In this document: piece after piece, positions 22,689 to 33,118 of the stretch
How the letters are laid out: each line of letters starts with the position of its first letter
How positions within the stretch are numbered: the first letter of the stretch is position 1
Origin: Adiantum capillus-veneris
Lineage: Eukaryota > Streptophyta > Polypodiopsida > Polypodiales > Pteridaceae
Direction: 5' to 3'
DNA length: 64,000 nt
NCBI GenBank assembly: GCA_014529385.2
Contig: CM043953.1
Location: 70,820,372 to 70,884,371, forward strand
Notes under the pieces: model-generated
What the model saw: only the letters and a program-made list of their open reading frames with translations
Databases searched by the model: none
Told to the model about the DNA's origin: nothing
Program-made: the position numbers and the translations under genes

Positions 22689-22936
22689 GCTTCAATCCAT
22701 GCAAGGCAAAGGCTCCTCCTCCATGCTCCCCTGTTCTTGAGCTTTGACATCCGTATAAGACCTAGGAGACTGAAATATCGGATCTACCACCCTACCACCC
22801 TATATATAGGCCGGCTCTCAGCCCTAGCTATAATACGGATCCCCAGTCCAGATTGGTCCAGTCCAAGCACGTAGCTCAGGTCCCTGACACCCTAGGTCGA
22901 GCCTTGCTCCTTAGGATCCTTGTCCTGGCAAAGAGT
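22390..22936 (-). repeat. LTR-like end of element G with (GA)n
   Basis: From TGCCAGGACAAGG at 22936 leftward; shares GGATCCxTATTAT, CTATATATAGGGTGGTAGG and TTTCAGTCTC with 18655-18816. It includes the (GA)n run at 22650-22687. The inner end is unclear (AGCAGCAACA near 22400 is one candidate). Confidence 0.45.
22650..22687. repeat. (GA)n microsatellite
   Basis: About 19 GA units inside the LTR-like segment. Confidence 0.95.
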
Positions 22937-24204
22937 TTTCTTTCTATAGGGCAATTGGATGACCTTGGTTACACTACAATAATTGGTAATAGTTCTTGGC
23001 TAATCCGCAAGAGCAACCTTGTCATGAAGGTCGTAAAACAGATCCCTGTACAAGTGTCAACAAACACTCTATTTATGTTGCCAAGTTGCCGTCTATTGAG
23101 TTGTGGCATAGCCGGCTAGGGCATATTAGCTAGAAGGGAATGAAAACACTTCAGTGTTTTGGCTACTTACCTGTGTTAGATTACACGGATTTTCCATTGT
23201 GTAAGCATTGTCTATACAACAAATAGACTAGGTTGACATCTTCACCATTGAATAAGAAACTAGGCAAACCTCTAGACTTAGTACACAGTGGTTTGTGTAG
23301 TCCAATGCCACATAAGACTCTAGGGGGAGGCAAACTACTTTCTCACGTTCATAGATGACTCTACCAGAAAGGTGTGAGTGTATCTCCTTAAGCATAAGGA
23401 AGAAGTCTTTTCTATGTTCCAAAAATTCCCCGCGAGGGTTGAGAATTTGTCTCCACGGAGTTCAAGGATTTTTGCAATCGAAGAGGCATTCATAGGTAGT
23501 TTATTGCTCCATACACACCTGCTCAGAATGGGATAGCTGAAAGAATGAATCACACGATTCAAAAGCGAGTTATCTCTATGATTTCTATGGCAAAACTTAC
23601 TCCTTTGGGGGGGAGTTGTTCTAACATCAGTGCATATTATCAATAGGTTACCTAGCTCTCCTTTGAATTTCAAGATTTTAGAGGAATTGTGGATTGGAAA
23701 AACGCCAAGCTATGAGAATTTACGTGTGTTTGGATGTGAGGCATATGCAGATGTGTCCAAAGAACTTTGTTGCAAGTTGGATCCTAGGTCACACAAATGC
23801 ATTTTTATTGGCTATGGGCAAATGGGCTATCATCTCTGGCACTCAGCCGCAAAGTCATCTGCAACTCACATGTGATTTTCAATGACTCAAAGATGCACAA
23901 GAAGCCCATTATAGAAATTGAGTACAAACGCGTTCGATTTGAGGATGTAGCCTCCGAACCAACTCAGTTTAGTAGTGATGCACCTAATCTTCAAATGCAA
24001 GATACTACGATTTCTCCAGAGAGAGCATATTCTAGCAGTCAGGCACCAAGATGCTCTGAGAGAGTGTCATGTGTCCCTGAGAGGTTTAAGCCGGGTATAC
24101 ACCATATTTTGGTCACTGACGCTGGAGAGTCAACCTGTTAAAAATAATCTATACAGATGGATGATAGCATTAAGTGGGAGCAGGATATGCAATCATAATA
24201 CAAT
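22937..24204 (+). pseudogene. Copia element 'F': protease end, GAG-pre-integrase and integrase, badly decayed
   Basis: It begins abruptly at the edge of the G LTR with FLSIGQLDDLGYTTIIGNSS, the C-terminal side of a Copia protease/GAG-pre region (element E has the same motif as LISIGQLDDEGH). ELWHSRLGH follows in a shifted frame at about 23099-23125, then LCKHC (about 23202). The integrase core is in several frames; NESHDSKASYLYDFYGKTY and LRVFGCEAYADVS (about 23722) mark its end. From 23880 to 24140 is the low-complexity linker before RT. Many stops and shifts. Confidence 0.75.
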
Positions 24205-25700
24205 TTGATTGTGGCTAATCAGGCAAGTGATTTGGTTGAACTACCACATGGAAAATATGATTTACCTTGCAAGTGGGTATACAAGAAGAAGTATACAACG
24301 GAAGATCTCGAGCCTAGATACAAGGCTCGTCTAGTTACCAAGGGTTTCAAGCAGCAAAAAGGTGAGGATTTTGACGAGATTTTCTCTCGAGTAGTCAAGA
24401 TGACTATACTTTGCATTGAGCTTGGTTTGGTTGCTATCCAGGGCATGGAACTTGTCCAAATGGACGTGAAAACAACATTTCTTCATGGGGATCTAGATGA
24501 AGATGTCTACATGAAACAGCTAGAGGGTTTCGTATGTGAAACTCAAAATCCAACAAGGACAAAATTGGTTTGTAGAGTTAAAAAGGCACTCTATGGCCTC
24601 AAGCAAGGTTCAAGGTAGTGTTACCAAAAGTTCAACAAATTCATGCAGTCTCAGGGTTACATAAGGAGTCAAGAGGATCACTGCTTATACACAAGAAAGT
24701 TAAACGATGGTTCTTTAATCATCTTAATCTTGTATGTAGATAATATGCTTATCGCAAGAAAATCAATTGATGAGATCAATCAATTGAAGGAGATGTTAAG
24801 CACTCAGTTTTCAATGGAAGACTTGGGAAATGCCAATCACTTTCTTGGTATGCACATCAAGAGAGATAGCCAACATGGAATTCTTTAATTGTCTCAAGAA
24901 AAGTACATCCACAAGGTCTTGCAACATTTTAGTATGCAAGGAGAGAAGTCATTTAGTACCCTAATGCAAGCATACTTAAAACTCAACAAGGAAGATTCTC
25001 CTAAGATAGATGTTGAGAAAGAGGAAATGACGAAAGTGCCATATTCTTCAGCAATTGGCAGTTTGATGTACACTATGGTAGCCACAAGACCAAACATTGC
25101 ACATACGGTGGGAGTGGTTAGTAGGTACATGTCCAACCCTTGCAAGAAGCATTGGGAAGTAATGAAGAAAATCCTCAGATACCTGAAGGGTACAACTAGC
25201 AAGTGTTTACTCTTTGGAAACAGTGATGCATCTATTGTGGGTTACACGGATGCAGATTATGCAGGTTGTGTGGATAATAGAAGATCCACATCTGGCTATG
25301 TGTTCATGTTTGCTAGAGCATCTATCTCTTGGATATGGTGTCTCTAAGACTGCACGTCTTCATCTATAAATGAGGCAGAGTATGTTGCTGCATGTCTGAC
25401 GCCAGCAAGGAATCCATATGGTTAGATTTAGGCATTCACAAGGTTCCAATACTACATTGTGATATTCAGAGGGCCATTGCTTTGGCAAAGAATCCGGTGT
25501 TTCACTCAAAGTAAAAACACATAGAGGTCATATACCATGTCATACCAGATGTATTGGCTGGCAAGCGGATTGATCTTGTCAAGGTTCACACTGATGACAA
25601 CCCGGCAGATGCTCTCACAAAGAGCTTAGCCTCGAAACGGTTTACACACTCATAGAGCTTATGGGTGTAGGATGAAGCCTAGCCGATGGTTCATCGACTT
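24205..25700 (+). pseudogene. Copia element 'F': reverse transcriptase and RNase H
   Basis: LPCKWVYKKKYTTEDLEPRYKARLVTKGF opens RT; QMDVKTTFLHGDLDEDVYM, KALYGLKQGSR and FLGMHIKRD are the usual Copia RT blocks. The active site reads LYVDNML at about 24733-24753: the second catalytic Asp of YVDD is Asn. Stops lie at about 24618 and 24886. RNase H shows TDADYAG and RRSTSGYVF, and in the next frame EAEYVAA; HTDDNPADALTKSL closes pol near 25630. Element E in this window is a relative. Confidence 0.82.
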
Positions 25701-25747
25701 TGTACAGACTAACTATACTAACACCATTATTGGCCACCCTGACCTTC

Positions 25748-25757
25748 AAGTGGAGGT
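25748..25757 (+). other. Polypurine tract of element F
   Basis: AAGTGGAGGT directly before the LTR start TGTTGGGGTG. Confidence 0.65.
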
Positions 25758-26201
25758 TGTTGGGGTGTAGGCCGAGTGGTCATGGGAACCACCCCTAACT
25801 ATATTTTCTCTCTAATGAATATAGGGAGAGAAAGTGAGAGTTGACTTGCACTCTCACTTCCTACTCCACTAACCCAAAGCCTATGTCTGCTTCATCCCCT
25901 TCCCCCTTCTCTCCTTCCCTCTCTTGCACTCACCGCACGGGATCCCCGATCCCCACACACACTAACTTAAACCCTAAGCATCCAGCCATTCTTGGATATG
26001 GTGATCATGTAAGGCAATACAGATGATCGTTGGTAATGAGAACATGCTTTCTCGATACATAGATTGAACCATAGTCTTGTGAGCTCTCATACACATTTTC
26101 AAGTGTAAAGTTTTACTCTTGTTGTGAGACCTATGCTTTGGCATCCAACTTGGTTTAATATAGTGCCTTGTCAAGGAGTTGGAATGCCTCATATATCAAC
26201 A
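25758..26201 (+). repeat. 3' LTR of Copia element F
   Basis: About 444 bp from TGTTGGGGTGTAGG to ATATCAACA; the ends form the TGTTG...CAACA inverted pair typical of Copia LTRs. The 5' LTR is missing because the element is cut off at 22937. Confidence 0.72.
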
Positions 26202-26610
26202 ATGCCTAAGGATGACGAGCCTTCTCTTGTAAGGTTTATTTGAAAACAACTACCAACTTGAACTTTTTATGTAATATACTCCATGTGCATTGTGAATTAA
26301 CTAACATCTACCTAGAATTTTTTCTCGTTGATTAAATTGATTGCGACAAATACTTCTCTATTGAACATGCACCCTTCATATTATTGGAGGATTTACTATG
26401 CTTTGAATTGATGTTCCATACAAAATAAAATACTTTTGGCACAGTTTGAATGTGCCAAGATCAAGGCTTTTGTCATAGATCTTCACATTAGCTTGCAACA
26501 TAGGCATTTTTTAGTAAACAACCTTAAAGCTTAATGATTGTAATTTTTTTCTTAAATTCGGTACATCTAGAATAAAGGAGCTAGTATGTCGGACCCATTC
26601 CAAAAAAGAA
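26202..26610. other. AT-rich spacer, nothing recognised
   Basis: No coding frame or repeat I can identify; if the Hsp70-like exon at 26616-26746 belongs to a gene, this would be its first intron. Confidence 0.35.
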
Positions 26611-26615
26611 ATTAC

Positions 26616-26746
26616 TTTCCAAAAAATGAATATTCTGTCATTGGCTGGGAGGGCTTGGCGTAAGCAAAGCAAGAGAAGGTGGTTCCAAAGTCCAAAGCTA
26701 CAATAACCCTGGCTTTGCCCTCTGCTCTATTACTTGCAGTGGACAT
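26616..26746 (-). pseudogene. Hsp70 (HSPA12-like) first-exon fragment
   Basis: ATG at 26746 (minus) opens MSTASNRAEGKARVIVALDF, followed by GTTFSCFAYAKPSQP. The run VIVALDFGTTFSxFAYA is the phosphate-1 loop of the Hsp70/actin ATPase fold, in the form seen in HSPA12-type proteins (DFGTTxSGxAY). A GT donor-like AAAGTAATT sits at 26617-26610, and without splicing the frame stops at once, which fits a first exon of about 44 codons. No following exon was found leftward, where the Copia LTR begins at 26201. The Gly usually after TFS is Cys here, which may be damage. It is either a stranded exon or a fragment of a host gene. Confidence 0.5.
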
Positions 26747-27082
26747 GGACATTATGCTGAGGGAGGAGCGGAGGGTGCTCATGCAAGTGTCGCACGTAGG
26801 GGAGCTGAGGACTAACATGTAAGGATGATGTTCATCCTCTTTTTTTATATTTGAAATTTGACAGGTTGGCACCATCTCCCGGATGTTGGGTTGGCTACGA
26901 TATGTACCTCAATGTCATTCGGAGAAGCCCGTGCAAGTTCAATTCTCCGATAGTACCTTTTAAAGAGATAATGGGACATGAGGTTCCATAAGGAAGGAAT
27001 TAAATATGGTATAAGAGAAGGAATCTTGCTAATAAATGGATAAAATAGCGGGATAGCCAGTAGGACCCCCTATTGGCTAGTA

Positions 27083-27357
27083 ATGAGACATGATGCACTC
27101 GTAGGGAAAAATTGGCCATTTCCACATGTGTCTTTTGAGTACTTCTATTTGCAAGTCTGTTGGCAACTAGTAGTAGTGAGACATGATGCACTCCTAGGGA
27201 AAAATTGGCCATATCCACATGTGTCTTTTGAGTACTTCTATTTGCAAGTCTGTTGGCAACTAGTAGTAATGAGACATGATGCACTCTTAGGGAAAAATTG
27301 GCCATTTCCACATATGTCTTTTCAGAACTTCTATTTGCAAGTCTGTTGGCAACTAGA
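27083..27357. repeat. Three 93-bp tandem repeats
   Basis: Units start at 27085, 27178 and 27271 (GAGACATGATGCACTC...) and run to GGCAACTAG. They differ at only a few positions. 93 = 31 x 3, so frames on both strands stay open through all copies (27083-27382 plus; 27000-27311 minus); that openness is a by-product of the unit length and is not evidence of a gene. Confidence 0.9.
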
Positions 27358-28898
27358 GATTATAAATTTATTGTTTTCTTAAAAGAATCATGGTCTTTAT
27401 TCATACTCTTGCTTTGAGTGTACATGTTAGTAGAATCTATTACTATACTTTTTTGTATAAAGATATACTGAGTAGTTTGAAAAATATATATTCAAAGGTA
27501 TTCCTAATGGTTCAAAAAAAACTAAAATGTCATTAATTTTTCTAGCTCGTACCGCTACTAGCTTCAAAAGAAATAAAATGCCTTGGCTCCACATGACATG
27601 CTCCTCCGATACCCTCATCCAACACCTCACATCACTCACCATACCACGATCCATCTTCTTCCACAAGGTGCCCTCATCCCCCTTGCATACAACGAAAGAC
27701 CTCTTGCCCTCTCTACCTACATATGGTATGCCATTGGGACTCACCTGCTATCCTTAATTACCTCCTATCCCGACCACCATTGCACCTCTCATGCAATGCA
27801 CACCCTGAAGGCACCCACAACAGGTTGTTTCCCTTAAAATCTTGCAATTGATGTGCACTCCTTGCACCAACACCCCTATCTATCCGGGATCACCATACTG
27901 TCCATCACAAACTCAAATACTGCAAGTTAGTCGCTCACAGCGTGTGGACACCTTAATGTGAGTGCCATCTGGAGGCCTTGAACACCATGTTATCACAGAC
28001 TATGGACCACATCTACACCTATTAAAGTCAAAGCACTCGCAAATAGCGAAGCAAGCAAGGCTATGTGTAGCACTAATGTAGCTGGAAAGGTGGGTCTAAG
28101 GAAATGTATGTTGGTGTTGGATGCTTAGTCTTAAACAAGAGAGAGAAAGAGAGCCGACTTTCCACCTTTTTCTTTCTACTTGTATTTTATGCAAACCATA
28201 CCTTTCAACTTACACCTTATTGTTCAACCATCCAATAGATCCACACTATCCATTTAAAATAATTTATTTTTTTTGAGATTGGGAGACCTACTGCATAGTT
28301 TGAAAAATATCAAACCAAACTACTTGATTCAAGATTATATGATTGTGTCAAACATAAAGTATGTTTTGCATCAAAATTAAAACAAAGACGCTTGAATCAT
28401 GATACCAAGAAAGAATTAAAGGTACAATTAGATTTTTTATCAAAATTTAATTGAAACTAAATTTGGTAATGCCCAATGGCTATATCTTGTTGTGATACTT
28501 CAAAAAATAACACTTAGTACAATTTTGGGGGGTGCCATTTCAAGTTATTATATACCTTGGTTGAAGTTTTTTGGTGTAAAATTATCTCTTTGAATTTTTG
28601 ATTTTTCATAATGTGGAAGTTTAAACTGAGAGTCCCATAGAGAGCATGGTGATTAACTATAGCTTTACAAATATCCACTAAAATCCTATTTGATTTTGCT
28701 TAATGAAGCGTCCACGATGATGTGAATCATATATTCGCCTCTGCATGCTTCCCCACACCACCCCTTTTGCCTATGCCTTATTACATCATCTTCCTTACAT
28801 TCAATTAATGCACATCATCCTCTTTAATCCATGTCAGCGTCGCTCAATTCATTCGTGCATGCATGTTTGTGTAAGCAAACATGCATTGCGGGAGAGAC

Positions 28899-28901
<3 letters not shown>
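27358..28901. other. No gene recognised
   Basis: AT-rich. Frames 27427-27744 (minus) and 27583-27837 (plus) have no recognisable similarity. Confidence 0.4.

Positions 28902-28941
<40 letters not shown>
28902..28941. repeat. (GA)n microsatellite
   Basis: About 20 GA units. Confidence 0.95.
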
Positions 28942-28944
<3 letters not shown>

Positions 28945-29420
28945 TTTAAATATAGAGAGATTAATATGCTAAGAAAAATCAAGAAAAAAAGATTTTGTAC
29001 GTATGCTAAATTTAGTGTGAAATTTTTTTTGTAACAGAATCAAAAACATTTAGCACATATTAAGGATCAACTTTTGGTATTTCTTATACTTAGGTTCTGA
29101 AATAATACTTAGCCAAATACATATATTAAACTAACTTGAAAGAACAAGTGATCTTCCAATGCAAGAGGAGAAAGCATGAGCCCCCCTGTAACACTTGACA
29201 AGAAAAACAACTTTCTATAACAATTCTTGAGTGCAGGTTCAAAACATCTATTTTGTTGTCCCCTCCATGTTTTGTATGACATAAGTGTTTTGCTCTTCTT
29301 GTGTGAGAAGCCTCCCACTTTCGTTTCAGATCTTTACAACTGGCCATCCTAATCAACCTCATTGCCTTGCATATTATTCATCAGCTTGTTATATGGTCAT
29401 TTACACAGCCTTTGAAATAT

Positions 29421-29422
<2 letters not shown>
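28942..29422. other. No gene recognised
   Basis: Minus-strand frames 29109-29362 overlap in two phases with no recognised domain. Confidence 0.35.

Positions 29423-29491
<69 letters not shown>
29423..29491. repeat. (TC)n microsatellite, longest in the window
   Basis: About 34 uninterrupted TC units. Confidence 0.95.
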
Positions 29492-29493
<2 letters not shown>

Positions 29494-30127
29494 GCTACGG
29501 CTCTATAATTGGCGGGCGTTGACGTGCAATGTTAGAGGAACCTTTTCAATTTCTTTTTTATAGTTACACCAAGAAGAAGTAGTTACCTTTTAAGTTGACC
29601 TAGACTTTTGCATCCGAAATCTTGGCTCAATTGATTTTAATAGCGTGAGGTGCGGTGCGAAGCCATGCGAGTGTGTGCGTGCAAGGGAAAGGCCTATGTG
29701 GGTGGAGAATAGAGCAGAGCACAATATCTCCTCACTGTACAATGTACACAAGGAATGGGTTAGTGGAGTCAATGGGCAGTCGGATATTGGACGTCCGGCC
29801 TTGGGCAAAGGCACATCCATCTTTAATCCCAAAAAACTCCCACTTAAAGGAAAATGTGTCGATAAGTGGATCCTACTAGCTAAACTACTAGTATGTACAC
29901 GAAAATAGCTGAGAGACTCTCTTAACCTACACCCACTGATTCGCTCACCCAATTTTCATGCAGCTCTATCGGCTCTAGTGGCAAGCGAGCGTGAAAATCC
30001 ACGCAAGAGCCTTCATGCAAATCCTGTGGACATCTCTCTATGGTTTGCATGGCTCCATGAAGCTTTATGCTAGCGTTATTCATCACATGACTCACAATCC
30101 CTATTGTAGATGCTTTCACTATAGCTG
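29492..30127. other. No gene recognised; possible distal part of element D
   Basis: Minus-strand frames 29590-29952 and 29922-30164 follow element D in the same orientation, but I recognise no RT, RNase H or integrase motif in them. Confidence 0.3.
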
Positions 30128-30653
30128 CTAAGTTGGGCCTTGACAATAATAGGTGATCAAACATGAGATGACGCTCACTTGTGGAATCTTGGCTCTTTCA
30201 CCCACCTTAGTGTTATTTTCATGCACTATAGCATCAAGACTTCTCCTCATGTATGGGTGTGTCATCACTGACACTGGGATGGCTACATACCTATCATCCA
30301 TAGGTGGAATCCCATGTCTTGGCATCACCTCATCAACATCTAGCATGAGCATATAAAAGAATCCATGTTTTTCATCTCTGCATGTGCCTCTAGGGAGTAG
30401 ACCTACTCTACCTCTGTCTATATTTCTTTTCATTTATTCTAGCATGCACATTTGCTTGATATCGTCGCCTCTTATATCTCTTACAATTCTAGGTGGACCC
30501 AATCCACATTGTCAGACTCAATCATCCCATGTAGAACATCCATATAAGGAGAATCTTCCCCAACATCAGTGTCCACTTTACATGTGTAACAATACTGCAA
30601 TGGGTTCGAGTGAATTGTGGTGGCAGATCTATGATCAATTATAAATTTGTTGC
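30128..30653 (-). pseudogene. Element D, region after protease, unassigned
   Basis: Minus-strand frames 30481-30653 and 30128-30433 continue in the direction of the D protease. The RT should follow here but its motifs (PKKxGxxR, YxDD) are absent. Either the linker between protease and RT is long, or D is truncated and another sequence is joined. Function not recognised. Confidence 0.35.
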
Positions 30654-31905
30654 CTAGAGGATGTGCGTGACCAGTTTCAAGATCCATTCGAATGATAGAA
30701 TCTTGGAATTGCAAGTAGAGATGGTTTTAGACCAGTCATGCACCATTTTTGCTTCCCTCATAAAAGGAAGTCCTAAGATCATCTCAAATGACATAATGTG
30801 CTTGGAGAAATCCATAACAATGAAGGTATTTCTTATTTTTTGTCCAAAGACCTTGATCTTGAGATCTTCTAGCATCCCGATAGGTTTCACAATAGACCCA
30901 TTGGCCATCTTTAATACTATGGTTGTGGTCCCAAGGTAAGGTCTTCCCATCGTTTTCCATCAATTTTTAGTCACAATGCCAATCCCAATGCCACCATCAA
31001 GGATTCCCTTCAAAGTTAATCCCTTGATAGTGATTGGTATGGTCGCATTGGATTCATTTCCCTCAAAGTATTGTCCCAACTTGCTAAAAGGTATTTCTAC
31101 AACAGAGTTCTCATCTAGGTTGGGTTGTGGATCTAAGTGTTCCTCCTCTATTGGTATCTCCCTAGCTCCATCCATATGTGCAAACTGTGGTAACCCGACG
31201 TTCAATTCTCCATTGAGGAAATCTTGAAGAGCTGAGAATAGCTCGGGGTCTCCATATAGTTTGGACATGATGGTGGTTCTAACTTCTGAAGCCATGAAAT
31301 CCATCAATTTGGCAATATTTAATGGCACCTTTTGGGCTTCAGTCCCTTGATGTGGGGAAGATGGGATCTCCATTTCTTTAATAGGGTTAGGTAGTCCCTC
31401 TATAAACATTCTTTCCAACAAGAAGTGAGTACGCCCACTTTTCCATGACTTTAAGTCACTTTCTTCTTGGATGACACTAGGTATGGCTAGGGGTCTATGG
31501 ACTTTGTGAGGTTGTTTTTGCGTAGGGAACATTGTGTCTGTAATCTGGATATGCCTAGGTGCTGGCTCTAGATCCCTTTGGGTCTCTTCCACCAAAATCC
31601 TTAATTGCTTGACTCGTTCGATCTCCTTTGTAGGGTTTGGGTAAGCTCCTATCTTCTTCTTGGGTCCTGTCCATTGTGGCTCATGATGATCTTCCTTGTT
31701 CGTTTCTTTCCTAGTAGTCGTTTTGGTCTCCATGGTTTTACATGAATTAAAATCCTCTATATGTGGGGTTGTCACCAGTTCCTATGTTGGTCTTTGAACT
31801 AGGGTCTGACTTCACTGTTTTTTGCGATCTCTTCCTTCGTGTTTTCTTCTTCTTCTGAGATTGGGCAATCGATGTCGTTGATGGAGCAAAAGACGCCGTG
31901 CGCAC
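30654..31905 (-). pseudogene. Element D: gag C-terminus/linker and protease
   Basis: Minus strand. A highly basic stretch (QKKKKTRRKRSQKTVKSDPS) starts just inside the break made by element B, followed by a charged linker, then the retropepsin at about 31100-30740: IPITIKGLTLKGILDGGIGI (active-site DGG), MANGSIVKPIGMLEDLKIKV and EMILGLPFMREAKMVHDWSK. The same arrangement of motifs is found in element C (ILDSGAGVAIATK ... ILGRPFMRQLKMVQDW), so D and C are relatives. A stop separates the active site half from the flap half (about 30955). The upstream part of the protein is at 52247 and beyond. Confidence 0.75.
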
Positions 31906-31907
31906 AC

Positions 31908-33102
31908 TCACGCACCCAGACACCTCAACACAACACAAGGTATTCACTTAGCTTCCTCATCTCGCTCACCACCACTCAAGAGCTCCCTAAAAATTGTATC
32001 CACAAGCTCGATTCAAACTCCAAACACCTCGACCTAAAGCCCTTGCCTCGCAGACACTACAAGGTGGGTCGAGTTGATCAACACTTGAAATCACACTTGA
32101 TGGTGACCAATATATACAAGAAAAACCACAAAAACTCAAAAACTCCAGCCACAAAAGGCCTCTCTCAAACCATTGCAAATCCTTCACCAAACTCCACTCT
32201 GTTGGACTCTTTGGAGTAGCACCAACCCTAATGGCATCGATACACGGTCACATAGTCTTGCAGAAAGCTGCACCTTCTTCCCTCAATTGCTCGCACACAC
32301 ACATCCATGGCAACCTCAAAACTTCCATAAAGTCTCCCAAGTGCAAAATTGAAGAGACAAAGCTCTCATTCACTCCACACACTCAAAAACAAGATGCGAA
32401 CGCGACGGGACTGCACTAGACCACCTGTAAGAACCCTGCTTTCTCCCACACACAAAGAGGTGAAAGTGCCAAGAATTGGCTTCAAAAATACTACCTCAGC
32501 TGGAATACTCACGGCACCGTGAGTGATGTGGCAAATTGAAGCCTTTTCACACCATTTTTGGTCATTTTTTGACCTTTTTTGACCCAGTTTTGACCAATTT
32601 GACCCCTGGCAGGCATTTTTCACGTGAAAAACCCCAAACAGACTCCAAAATTCACCAAATTTTGTACACTCAACCCGTGATACCCAAAGCACTTTTCCAC
32701 ATATGCACATTCCATTTTTGACCACTCTTAGGGCGGTGCATGCATCACCGCATATCAGGCACCGTAAATAGATAGTTATTGCATGTCCCATACTTCTCAA
32801 GTGGGATGAGAGAGCCCGAACTTGTCGCTTGCATTATTTACATTCTAGAAAGCTCAAAAACATTCTATAGAGCCAAAAGAGGCCACCAAGAGCCATATCC
32901 AAGGCCCTGATACCCTATCCAGGCATGTACACGTGTCCAACTGCTGGCACGTGAACCTGACTATTCACAATGTGTACACATTGCATCTTTTTTAAAACTT
33001 GAAACCACTTTGCAAAGCTTCCAAATGCATGTATTTACATCCTTTTGTACATATGACCATGCATATAAGCACTACTTTGTACACACCAAAAGCGGGTTAT
33101 CA
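31908..33102 (-). repeat. 3' LTR of element B
   Basis: Starts (minus) at 33102 with TGATAACCCGCTTTTGGTG. It matches 51.11-52.25 over most of its length, for example ATATGCATGGTCATATGTAC, GCACGTGAACCTGACTATTC and GTCGAGTTGATCAACACTTG. The other end is uncertain (homology stops near 31915-31920). Near 32509-32524 it has an almost perfect palindrome, CTCACGGCACCGTGAG, which is disrupted in the other copy. Confidence 0.75.
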
Positions 33103-33118
33103 TCATTTCCCACCCTTT
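33103..33118 (-). other. Polypurine tract of element B
   Basis: On the minus strand AAAGGGTGGGAAATGA runs directly into the LTR start TGATAACCC. Confidence 0.75.

Larger units (their letters stand above)
17990..22936 (-). mobile_element. Ty3-like element 'G', rearranged remnant
   Basis: Minus-strand LTR-like segments start with TGTCAGGCAAGGATCC (18816) and TGCCAGGACAAGGATC (22936) and share a TATA-like CTATATATAGG about 120-135 bp in. Just upstream of the 18816 start (minus strand) is AAGGGGGGAGTAA, which looks like a polypurine tract at the end of a pol gene. Between 19.4 and 22.4 kb I could not recognise protease, RT or integrase, so the element is either non-autonomous or fully eroded. 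The left side is a ~716-bp tandem duplication. Exact ends are uncertain. Confidence 0.5.

Noticed and set aside
22409-22874. Overlapping ORFs around the (GA)n run
   Set aside because: Dinucleotide repeats keep frames open (Arg-Glu or Leu-Ser runs); the region is LTR-like.
27000-27382. Long frames on both strands over the 93-bp repeats
   Set aside because: They follow from a repeat period divisible by three; no gene signal outside the repeats.
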